Assembly (NCBI GenBank): GCA_949358305.1
Contig: OX442314.1
Coordinates: 62,133,369-62,197,368, forward strand
Length of the DNA: 64,000 bases
Direction of reading: 5' to 3'
Source: Strigamia acuminata
Taxonomy: Eukaryota > Arthropoda > Chilopoda > Geophilomorpha > Linotaeniidae
Positions 53,301 to 61,250 of this stretch are shown piece by piece. The notes under the pieces are model-generated. The model saw only the letters and a program-made list of their open reading frames with translations. It was not told the DNA's origin and searched no databases. The stretch's first letter is position 1. Each line of letters starts with the position of its first letter. Both the position numbers and the translations under genes were made by a program.

Positions 53301-53391
53301 ATTATCGGTTTATCCCGAGACATCCGAAGTCATTGACGCGTCAGCGGAACCATCGTCGCATCAATGGCAGAGTTTACAATTGACGTCATGA
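50338..53391 (+). CDS. gag-pol: Cop-2 Gag, protease and integrase part
   Basis: The polyprotein starts at the ATG at 50338; the frame is open to a GTG at 50287 but no ATG lies between. Gag is residues 1-220 (copia UBN2-like, TPKEAWDKLATTY, RARQAAMRWEFLSLQL). The CCHC knuckle CFNCDQFGHYANRC is near 231. The protease is ILDCGATDH with Asp319; the catalytic triplet is Asp-Cys-Gly, not the usual Asp-Ser/Thr-Gly. A Pro-rich insert (about 460-560) precedes the pre-integrase zinc motif (HSQLGHLHTNGM...CNDCRIAKSTRAS). The integrase has LLHMDIWGP, RTDRGGEF and NGTAERINRT. The last codons run into the foldback terminal repeat and end at TGA 53389-53391. The gene is thus cut before RT by that insertion; otherwise it has no lesion. 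Confidence 0.93.
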   Translation: MQKSTNSNTLIPVLGVGNCEEWRLSMQFLLKSEGLWRHVTEDKEAEHIATLTPKELDRFMIKKDKALGHIYIHVSPGKRTVLETCNTPKEAWDKLATTYAPSSRARQAAMRWEFLSLQLQPNEDMPDFIARVDNYVRQLKDVNEIISPVHHAYQYLKCLPPEYAQATFAIYHWKDPQFTPKDVAEQLISEHMRLKSIGLLGTSQSSAHASMKGQFRPRNKSGPRDISTVKCFNCDQFGHYANRCPRPPRQQQGQPTVSLQRNSRSKSRRRNKNAAAKANNARPREGSHPHREGTFFVNAPQVIQRPVAHFMQSNEWILDCGATDHVSHVRAGFTEFTDVIPFDIELGQGKSQVTGKGTVRLLLAIDKTRCTVNLTNVLYAPNFEANLISVSKIDKARHHIHIFNSEIHVYQADIRSPLIRAKERGGLYYVDGLCSNPTFATTVSSTVHPTAPSPPAQMYVTTEEDFIKIPKPKKGKGQQREITDFRIEVPAIELAKQIPTQQAPIQSNPIPPPIPTQIHNDLTTPPSYASALQSIPTTVPVAVPSANSFPPLGNPSQPKKEVIANPASVKDATGLWHSQLGHLHTNGMKLLATNDQVYGMQPGEVSRELACNDCRIAKSTRASHKPDPNPSTTKPLDLLHMDIWGPAPIPSYGGARFVLTVIDDATRYCWIIPLAQKSQVFATFKDFVARVERIQDAKVKAIRTDRGGEFLSNEFLRYLQDKGIQGQRTNPSSPQMNGTAERINRTMADNFRAVLSETKLPEALWAELAVTFAYIKNRCPHSRLNNQVPYILWRQRALSLRHLRKVGSKCWVHYTAPGRKKLDPRAWEGYLVGYATGTRGYRIWNPIDNKVYESIHVRIDEHQSYRKSIKISSQQPLESFLSPNQQSVTFDDNLHYHQWPSGSDSEASGHSANDSDNGNSQHVSTASASMHTPPAFPHIHIPPPTTPERALLDLCAALPPGSASLRQSHHISYEEERDTDHDIREMDELSVYPETSEVIDASAEPSSHQWQSLQLTS

Positions 53392-54872
53392 TGACGTCAC
53401 ACCCGTTCGAAAACGAGGCTAAGGGGTATAAACAAACCCAAATAGCATAGAATTCTCAGTACAATTTACGTAAAACCTTATTATTTCGTTGGCAAATTTT
53501 ATTTTAAAGATGCATTTCACATTTTCAAACATTTTGTGTGATTATTCACATGTTTTTACTTGTTTTAAATCATTTTCTACATTTTTTCACTGATTTAAAA
53601 TGTTTTTTGGTTTGGCCATTTTCGTCTTCAAATCAGGGGATGGACTAATTGTCAGCTGTCAATTGTCAGCCGACGATTTTTCGCCGTCTCGCTTGCGATT
53701 GTCGCGGCCGTCAGCTGTAGATTGTCGCGGCCTTCGCCCGACGATTTGTTGGCTATCGCCGTCGACTGTCGCGGCCATCAGCTTTTGCGTCCGACCGTCA
53801 GCTGGCGATTGTTGACCGACAGCTGACAATTTTTGGCCGTCACTGTCGACTGTCGCGGCCTTCGCCCGACGATTTGTTGGCTATCGCCGTCGACTGTCGC
53901 GGCCATCGCCATCGACTGTCGCGGCCATCAGCTGTTGCGTCGACCGTCAGCTGGCGATTGTTGACCGACAGCTGACAATTTTTGGCCGTCACTGTCGACT
54001 GTCGCGGCCGTCTGCTGACGATTTTTGGCCATCGCCGTCGACTGTCGCGGCCATCAGCTGTTGCGTTCGACCATCAGCTGGCGTTTGTTGGCCGAGTATC
54101 TGACAATTTTTGGCCATCGCCGTCGACTGTCGCGGCCATCAGCTGTTCCGTTCGACCGTCTGCTGACAATTTTTGGCCATCGCCGTCGACTGTCGCGGCC
54201 GTCAGCTGTTGGCGAGTGTTGACGGTCGACAGTCGACAGCTGACGGCCGCGACAGTCAACAGCTGACGGTCGGACGCAACAGCTGATGGCCGCGACAGTC
54301 GATGGCGATGGCCGCGACAGTCGATGGCGATGGCCGCGACAGTCGACGGCGATAGCCAACAAATCGTCGGGCGAAGGCCGCGACAGTCGACAGTGACGGC
54401 CAAAAATTGTCAGCTGTCGGTCAACAATCGCCAGCTGACGGTCGGACGCAAAAGCTGATGGCCGCGACAGTCGACGACGATAGCCAACAAATCGTCGGGC
54501 GAAGGCCGCGACAATCTACAGCTGACGGCCGCGACAATCGCAAGCGAGACGGCGAAAAATCGTCGGCTGACAATTGACAGCTGACAATTAGTCCATCCCC
54601 TGATTTGAAGACGAAAATGGCCAAACCAAAAAACATTTTAAATCGGTGAAAAAATGTAGAAAATGATTTAAAACAAGTAAAAACATGTGAATAATCACAC
54701 AAAATGTTTGAAAATGTGAAATGCATCTTTAAAATAAAATTTGCCAACGAAATAATAAGGTTTTACGTAAATTGTACTGAGAATTCTATGCTATTTGGGT
54801 TTGTTTATACCCCTTAGCCTCGTTTTCGAACTGGTGTGACGTCATCATGACGTAATTGTAAACTCTGCCATT
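53363..54872. mobile_element. 1.5-kb foldback element with long inverted arms
   Basis: The two halves are inverted copies meeting near 54220. The ends read AATGGCAGAGTTTACAATT inwards from both sides. The next 190 bp are unique-type sequence. The inner arms are tandem degenerate repeats around ctgtcgcggccatcagctg (left) and its complement (right). No transposase is present. It splits the Cop-2 polyprotein with the same frame (1) on both sides. No clear target duplication is seen. The general plan resembles Drosophila foldback elements, but relatedness is not shown. Confidence 0.88.
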
Positions 54873-56919
54873 ACCTCCGTCGACATCTCATCAATCTGCT
54901 CCGCCATCACCTCGCCCATCAGCTCCACCCTCGCCTCAGCGTTCGACAACGCATCTTCCCCCACGTGAGACACCGATACCGACGCCGAGATTCATCACAA
55001 CACGTCGTCAACAACGTGCTGGTGATCCTGCTATACATACGATGCAGATATTCGACCCCGATCCGATGTCACCGGCTCCGGTATTGGGAACCGAAGTTGC
55101 TGCGGCAACCGCTCGCCACACGACTCACATGTGGCGATTCGTCGGTGGAGATGGAGAGTGTCGTGAATGGGTACGGGAAGAGCATCTCCGGAAGGATCAA
55201 AAACCCGAATCAATCGCAATCGACGTTTATTATTTTCCAACTCCGAAGATTCGTCTAAGATCTTATCACGACATCGAGGAGTATTGTATGTTGAACAATA
55301 TTGATTACGATCCCGGACTATTTTTCTTCGGTAATCTCGAGCACAAATTGCCAACTCTTCCGGGCGCTCGTCATGCGGCTCATCTATGCCGAACTGAACC
55401 GGCCTCATTCGCCGAAATTCCCAAGTTCGACGACGCTCCGAAATGGCGCAAAGCCGTTCAAGAGGAATTGGACACTTTCAAAGAAAGAGAAATCTACACC
55501 GAAGTTCCCCGACCACCGGACACCACCATTCTCGGCTGCAAATGGATTTTCAAGCTAAAAACCGATGCAGCCGGAACCGTCACTTGTCATCGTGCTCGCC
55601 TGGTTGCCCAAGGATTTTACCAAACCCTCGGCGTGGATTTCGATGAGGTGTTTAGCCCGGTCGTGAACTTCGTGTTAATTCGTCTCTTCTTCTGTCTCCT
55701 GGTTGTGTTGCGAGGCTGGAAAGACGCACACCTCGACGTGAGATGTGCGTATCTGTATGGCGAGTTAAAACACAAAGTATACATGAGAATCCCTGCAGGT
55801 GCCACATGCACCGATCCAAATAACGTGTGGTTACTTCTCAAATCGCTTTACGGCCTCCATCAGTCCGGTAGACAATGGTTCGAGAAACTCGACGAGACAC
55901 TTCGGGCCCTCGGATTTCGAAGAATGCCGGCATGCAACTGTGTATACGTTTTCGGAAACACCGCTGTTATGCTGGTCTACGTGGACGATATTGTTATATT
56001 TTACGCGTCCGACAGCGTTTTCAATCAGCTAATCCGTCTCATCTCTTCGAAATTCGACATAGTCAACCTCGGTCCGATCACGAAGCTATTAGGCGTTGAA
56101 TTTATCCGCGACGCCGGACGCACGTTTATCACCCAACGTGCTTACATCGCCAAGCTTGTTAAGAAATTCGGGATATCAACAAACAACCTTGTCAAGACAC
56201 CAGTGACCCCGGGAACGACACTCGTCAGAGGATCGACCGAAAACTTGGAAGATTTTCCATATCGATCTCTAATCGGTTCACTTCTGTTTTTGGCATCAAG
56301 AACTCGTCCCGACATACTCTATTCCGTCATCGCTTTGGCACAGTACAACACGTGCTATAATCGAACCCACATCCGCGCCTTGTTGCAGGTTCTGCAGTAC
56401 GTAGCAAACACTGCGGAACTTTGCATCGAATTATCCGGTTGCTCTTCCAGTCAACTATCTGCATTCACCGACGCGTCGTGGGCAAGCGATCCGGAGACAT
56501 CATTGAGCTTCGGAGGATACATCGTATACATTGGAAATGTTCCCATTGGCTGGTCCTGTCGTAAACAGTCGACCGTAGCGTGCTCAACCATGGAAGCCGA
56601 GTTCATCGCCCTGGTTGAGTGCGTGAAAGAGCTCTTCTGGCTCGACAGTGTATACACCGAATTCCCGATTCTCAACCGTTTATCTCGACCTATCGTGTAT
56701 TCCGACGCCCTGGCCTCGATTCAATTCACATCCAATGATATCGAGAACGCGAAGACGAAACATATTCGCGTGAAGTTTCACTGGCTCAGGGAGTGGTTTA
56801 CTGCGGGAGTCTTCGATCTTCGAAAGGTAGCCGGCGAAGTCAATACCGCCGATATATTTACAAAGTGGCTATCTTCGGAACGTTTGCGATCATTGATTTC
56901 GAAGATCTTCCGAACATAA
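54873..56919 (+). pseudogene. pol: Cop-2 RT and RNase H part
   Basis: Continuation of the Cop-2 polyprotein after the foldback insertion. The frame is open from the foldback end. The ATG at 55042 is only the first internal Met. A Pro/Ser-rich linker precedes RLRSYHDIEEYC, the equivalent of SLPDVKRYC in Cop-3. The RT has WIFKLKTDAAG, RARLVAQGFYQTLGVDFDE, LYGLHQSGRQW and the active site YVDDIVIFY. RNase H has FTDASWASD, STMEAEFIALVE and TKHIRVKFHW, ending at 56919. All landmark residues are present and no stop occurs. It has no start of its own, so it is probably silent now. Confidence 0.93.
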
Positions 56920-57132
56920 ACTTATCGTGACATTCCTAGTTTCTTTTCACCCGACTTCGAGGATCATCAAGTAACAGAGGGAATTTTCGGGCTTCCTTAG
57001 AGAAGAGTTCTTCAATGACAGTACCCGGCTCGATGATTCGTCTTTATCATTTATTTCTCGACGATTATCAACTGTAATTCCAGTTTACGTTCATCTTGTC
57101 CCCTGATAAATATTTCCATCGAAGAGGGGATT
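56920..57132 (+). other. Cop-2 3' untranslated region with polypurine tract
   Basis: 213 bp with no ORF, ending 'gaagaggggatt' immediately before the 3' LTR. Confidence 0.8.
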
Positions 57133-57668
57133 TGTTGGTCAAAAGACCAATTTGTATCGATGAATATATTTGTTATTTCCTAGATTTCCCATTGTGTTTA
57201 GGTATACAGCGCATTTTTGTTATTATTTAATTGATTACGATGTTACTGTTCTTTTTACGCTGTCTCGTATGTAATTCCATACCTCCGTTACACTATGCTA
57301 TGATTTGTTCTTCAATTCAATGATTTGTTCACACCTAATGTTAATTTCCGGCACCAGAGTGCCCTCATGCTTGTAATCCAAATCCAACATGGCGCTGCAC
57401 GCAAGCTACTGCAGCTTAGCTGTTTTCTTTTCCAGTTTGGAACCTTATGTAAGATATTTCAATTATATTAAATCGTTTTTATTGTTTTAAGCATTGTCTT
57501 TACTTTAAAGCACCTTTAGTGCTTCTTGCCAGCGCATATAAGCGGCATTAGGCCGCGCGCATTTCCGACACGATACGCGTCGTATTGTTAACGTCTGTGC
57601 GGGTCGCACAGCGCCAATTCACGCTTCCAATCGGTTCTCACCGATATTTTGCGCATTCTCTGTCTACA
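57133..57668 (+). repeat. Cop-2 3' LTR (536 bp)
   Basis: Copy of 39381-39916 with one noticed substitution, followed by the CTAAA duplication. Confidence 0.95.
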
Positions 57669-58068
57669 CTAAATACCAAACACGAGATTCATCATTAATG
57701 TTAACACTCAAACCTGATACGAAGAAAGCTCCCGCTTTGCGTCCTCGTGCGTCGCCGCGCGTCTTGCCTTGAGCGCGTCCTCGTCCACGTTGAGGCGACG
57801 GGCCTTTACCGCCGCGTTGTGCGATGGGATGCGGGCAATTGCGAATAAAATGTCCTGTTTCGCCGCAATTGTGGCAGGTCCACAGTCCCGATGCACTGGA
57901 TTCACCTTTCTTTGAAGTGGGCTTCTTCTGTACAGCCTTTTGAGTTGAAAAAGCTTTAGAAGAATCAGAATCCTTTTCACTTTCGGCTGCACGGTACTTT
58001 TTCCTTCCAAATTCGGCTATCAGTTGATTTTTCACCTCAGTTGGGGTAAACTTTGTGTCATCCCAGTA
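57669..58068 (-). pseudogene. gag: Cop-3 Gag C-terminus up to protease
   Basis: Minus-strand Gag fragment between the 0.72-kb element and Cop-2. It continues the Gag core (FTPTEVKNQLIAEF), has a Lys/Ser-rich linker, the knuckle CHNCGETGHFIRNC, an Arg/Gly-rich basic tail (GRGRAQGKTRGDARGRKAG) and ends at the protease strand SRVWYL. The protease Asp codon itself spans the Cop-2 junction and continues at 39380. The ATG at 58035 is internal. Confidence 0.9.
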
Positions 58069-58786
58069 GGTGCATTCGAAAAGTCATTAAAACGAGTGTA
58101 AACGTGTTTACACTCGTTTTCACACGACATTTACACGAATTAATTCGTGTAAATGTCGTGTAAACTGGTTAAACGGAAACGGCCTGTACGCCACGTTTAC
58201 GTTTAAATTTCCGTGCAACGAGTTTTCTCGTTCAAATCGGGTCTTGCTGGCAGCCATCTTGGATTTTCGTTAGATCGGTTCCAACGATTTCGATGGTAAG
58301 AACAATTTTGTAGCAGTTATTAGCCGCATTTGTGCGATCGAATGTGGCCAGCAATGTTTAGCCTCATTTGTGCAATCGAATGGGGTCGATGTTCGGCCGC
58401 ATTTGTGCGATCGAATGTGGCCGAACACCGACCGCATTCGGCCGCATTTGTGCGATCGAATGCGGCCGACGTTCGGCCTACGTTCGGCCGACTCCCCGTT
58501 CTTAAATAAATAATAATAAAAAAAATAATTTAAATAAACTTACATTTATAATTTTAACCAAGTTTTTATAATTTTACAAGTTGAAATTGAACGCGCCTGT
58601 TTTTTTAAGAGTAAACAATAACAAATATGACTATGGTTATTATTTGGGCTGATTTATTTACACTTGAATTTACACTGAAATTTGCACAGAAATTTATTTT
58701 TAAATTCGAAAATTGGGTCGTTTAACTTGACATTTACACTACCAGTTGCACTGGTCGTTTAGTGCAAATGACTTTTCGAATGCACC
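58069..58786. mobile_element. 0.72-kb MITE-like inverted-repeat element
   Basis: The ends are a 20-bp inverted repeat, GGTGCATTCGAAAAGTCATT, flanked by TA (58067-58068, 58787-58788; a 3-bp CTA/TAG reading is also possible). It contains two large palindromes (58089-58120 and 58122-58161) and three repeats of 'cgcatttgtgcgatcgaatg' around 58325-58470. It has no ORF. It interrupts Cop-3 gag, whose frame is restored if the insertion and one TA are ignored. The TA duplication suggests a Tc1/mariner-type or related non-autonomous element. Confidence 0.88.
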
Positions 58787-59298
58787 TAGTGATAAATCTG
58801 CTGGGCAACACTGTCGTAGTCCTCTGGTAAGAAATCAAGATACTGATAAGCCCGTTCTTTGTCCGTGATGGTGTATCCAATGTCCTTTAACTCGGTCTTC
58901 ATCCGGTCAACTCGCGCAATGAATACCGCCATCTCCTCGTTCTCTCCTAAATGTAACGACAGAAACTCACGTCGTAATTTGGCCTCTCTCGCTTTGGATG
59001 TTGGCTGATAAATTTTAATTAATTCATCCCACGCCTCCTTGGCAGTTTTACAATCAACAACTACTGTTTTCAGGTCCTTGGAAACGCTTAGACAAATCAT
59101 GGCCCTTGCTCGCTCCTTTCGTGCCTCGAAAATCTTCTTATCTTTGTCATCCGCTTTATCATCCAATTTCTCCGTGTCATCAACGAGTCCCCATAAATTC
59201 TTCTCAACAAGTAGAAGCTTCATATCGATTTTCCAACTCGGGAAATTATCGCTGGTCAGCTTGTCTATGACAAAACGTGTCTCTTGTTGTTCCGCCAT
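58787..59298 (-). pseudogene. gag: Cop-3 Gag N-terminal part
   Basis: Gag from the ATG at 59298 (MAEQQETRFVIDKL). The frame is open slightly further, to a GTG at 59313. Copia UBN2-type Gag features: FPSWKIDMKLLLVEK, AKEAWDELIKIY and REFLSLHLGENEEM. It ends at QQIYH where the 0.72-kb element is inserted (stop within the insertion). The remainder is at 57669-58068. No lesion other than the insertion. Confidence 0.9.
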
Positions 59299-59637
59299 CT
59301 CGAAAATCCACACGATGCTAAACTAGGCGTGATGTGGCTCGTTGGGCGCGTTACGGCGCTATGGGGCGCGTGATGTACTGCGATGAGGCGCGATGTCGCG
59401 CGATGAATCGAGCAAAATTCCCGTGATGCGCCCGGTACGAGATAACTGCCGTTAATTAATAACAAAAGCAGTAAATGTCTTATAAAACAATATAATCGAC
59501 TGTTACGTACCGCATAATGCCCTAAACGTGATATAAGGCAATTACAAAAGCAATCCAGAGTTGGGCTTAGTGTTAACCCTATCCAAAACAATTTTCTGCA
59601 TTTGACCTTGGTTTGGAGAACAGGAAACAGGAAGCAG
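59299..59637 (-). other. Cop-3 untranslated leader
   Basis: About 340 bp between primer site and gag ATG. It has a 'gcgcg'-rich stretch (59335-59405). No ORF belongs here. Confidence 0.65.
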
Positions 59638-59655
59638 AACCACCCTCTGCTACCA
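59638..59655 (-). other. Cop-3 primer-binding site (initiator-Met tRNA)
   Basis: Plus-strand AACCACCCTCTGCTACCA, the same as in Cop-1 and Cop-5, two bases from the LTR at 59658. Confidence 0.9.
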
Positions 59656-59657
59656 AT

Positions 59658-59791
59658 TGTGGTGTTGTGGAAGACTTCTGTTAATTCTAAATACTGGAAA
59701 GATGTCCTGCTGTCCTGTCCTGTGTGTGTTTTAGCAATAAAACCTCCAAAGTTGTTAAAATCAAACCAAATGTTGTTTAATCCTCTGAACA
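59658..59791 (-). repeat. Cop-3 5' LTR remnant (134 bp)
   Basis: Matches 29603-29736 throughout. It stops at GAACA where the 21-bp array begins, while the left copy goes on for another ~450 bp. It is best read as the U5 end of a truncated LTR. Confidence 0.8.
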
Positions 59792-60097
59792 TTGGTCGCT
59801 TGCTTGTTCAATTTGGTCGCTCGCAGTTCCATTGGATCGCTGAATAGTTCCATTGGGTCGCTCACTAGTTCCATTGGATCGCTCGATAGTTCCATTGGGT
59901 CGCTCGATAGTTCCATTGGGTCGCTCGTTAGTTCCATTGGATTGCTCGCTAGTTCCATTGGTCGCTTGCTTGTTACATTTGGTCGCTCTCAGTTCCATTG
60001 GATCGCTCAATAGTTCCATTGGGTCGCTCAATAGTTCCATTGGATCGCTCAATAGTTCCATTGGATCGCTCGCTAGTTCCATTGGGTTGCTCGCTAT
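59792..60097. repeat. 21-bp tandem array, right block
   Basis: About 306 bp of the same ccattgg(a/g)tcgctcg repeats as 27930-29602. It represents the other side of the array into which Cop-3 was inserted. Confidence 0.93.
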
Positions 60098-60188
60098 TTT
60101 TGTTGTTTATCGATGCCAAACAGTCCTCCGTACTTGTTTTGCGCATTTCTTAATGTATTACTGCATTATGCAGCCTAGTGTATTTTGT
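60098..60188. other. Short unassigned segment
   Basis: About 90 bp between the array and the presumed LTR of Gyp-P. It has no repeat and no ORF. It could be the start of the LTR if that begins earlier than 60189. Confidence 0.4.
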
Positions 60189-61181
60189 TGTGACCCGACT
60201 GGACCGGGGTCAACGAAGAGTTTCTCTCGTGACCTCGTTTCGGGTGTAAGGGGAGCCGCAAGCGCGTCTCCCTTCCCTCAGTGCATTGACATCTAGTCAA
60301 TGGACAGGCGTCTGCCCTGAGGGAGTGGGGATGGCTCGTCCACCCCACCATTGGGTGATTCTGGTCACCTGTCAACCCCGCTTTGTGCAAAGGAATGTGC
60401 CTTGCACTGAGCGGGCAGAACCAACACAACCATCAAACAAGAAACACACGAGAAATCTACCGTCCTACCGATCAGGCCTAAGTCAAGCACTAGGAGTGAC
60501 CAGGGACAAAGGATATATTCTTCGTGAGTACATTTGATTCGTGTTAACCTCCGCAGAGTAACCTGCGTGATAAGATTACCGCGCAGTTTTAGCACACCCG
60601 CTAGAAACAGCAAACACCACTCCAGTTTAGCGAGTTGTGCAGACAAACGGTCGCACAAGCCTAAACTGCAGTAAAACCACGACGAGCGTTCCCGCCGCTG
60701 TGTGATCGCCGGGAGCCAGAAGAGTCCGCCGCTGTGTGATCGCCGGACACCTACAAAAAACCCTAAACCTAGACAACAGACCAGAAGTAAGACCTTTTAG
60801 GCATTCACTCGCGCCCGACCAGCGTGAGCCCGAAGGACCGAACAAGAAACGTGAGACGAGGACGCCATTCATTGCCACGCCGGCCCAAGACGACACCACG
60901 TTACCACGCGGACGCCATCTTGGATCCAGAGCGTCAACAAAGGACGACCTCGACCAGTTTCCCGACAACTTCACACATCCCCAACCTTTTACCTTTATTC
61001 CCTCACATATTTTATTCCTTTTACCTGTAAATTCCCATATAATAAATACATTTATTATATTTACCATTTTACATTGTTTGCCGTTTCACATTATTTGGGT
61101 AACCGCTTGAGTAAAGCGGTATTGCGAGATTAGAGAGTGACTCATACCACGAGTTAGCGACAGTTAGAGTTGAGCGCGACA
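60189..61181 (+). repeat. Gyp-P presumed 5' LTR (~1 kb)
   Basis: Starts TGTGACCCGA and ends GCGCGACA, two bases before the primer site. It has an AATAAA at 61040 followed by T-rich sequence, compatible with a poly(A) region. The right end is well supported, the left end is not. Confidence 0.6.
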
Positions 61182-61183
61182 CG

Positions 61184-61201
61184 TGGGGGCCTGTCCGGGA
61201 T
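61184..61201 (+). other. Gyp-P primer-binding site (tRNA-Pro-like)
   Basis: TGGGGGCCTGTCCGGGAT agrees at 16 of 18 positions with the complement of the tRNA-Pro 3' end (TGGGGGCTCGTCCGGGAT), the site used by many gammaretroviruses. Confidence 0.72.
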
Positions 61202-61250
61202 CGATTTAAACGACTCGAATAGAACTTGAGATCATTTTTCATACCCAAAA

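Larger units (their letters stand above)
39381..57668 (+). mobile_element. Cop-2: copia element with nested Gyp-U2 and foldback
   Basis: LTRs of 536 bp (39381-39916 and 57133-57668) differ at one noticed site (39629 region T versus 57382 region C). They are flanked by CTAAA duplications (39376-39380, 57669-57673). The element is inserted on the opposite strand exactly in the protease Asp codon region of Cop-3. Inside are Gyp-U2 in the leader (40016-49514) and a foldback in the polyprotein gene (53363-54872). Without these it would be about 7.3 kb. Confidence 0.95.
29603..59791 (-). mobile_element. Cop-3: copia element with four nested insertions
   Basis: The minus-strand order is 5' LTR remnant (59791-59658), primer site, gag, protease, integrase, RT, RNase H and 3' LTR (30187-29603). 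Its own sequence is about 5.3 kb. The rest is Cop-4, a 1.44-kb inverted-repeat element, Cop-2 (with its own insertions) and a 0.72-kb inverted-repeat element. In each case the reading frame resumes exactly beyond the insertion. Both outer flanks are the 21-bp array, without a clean target duplication. Confidence 0.9.

Noticed and set aside
60736-61110. 124-codon forward frame upstream of Gyp-P gag
   Set aside because: It lies within the presumed LTR and has no domain; overlapping minus-strand frames are of similar length.
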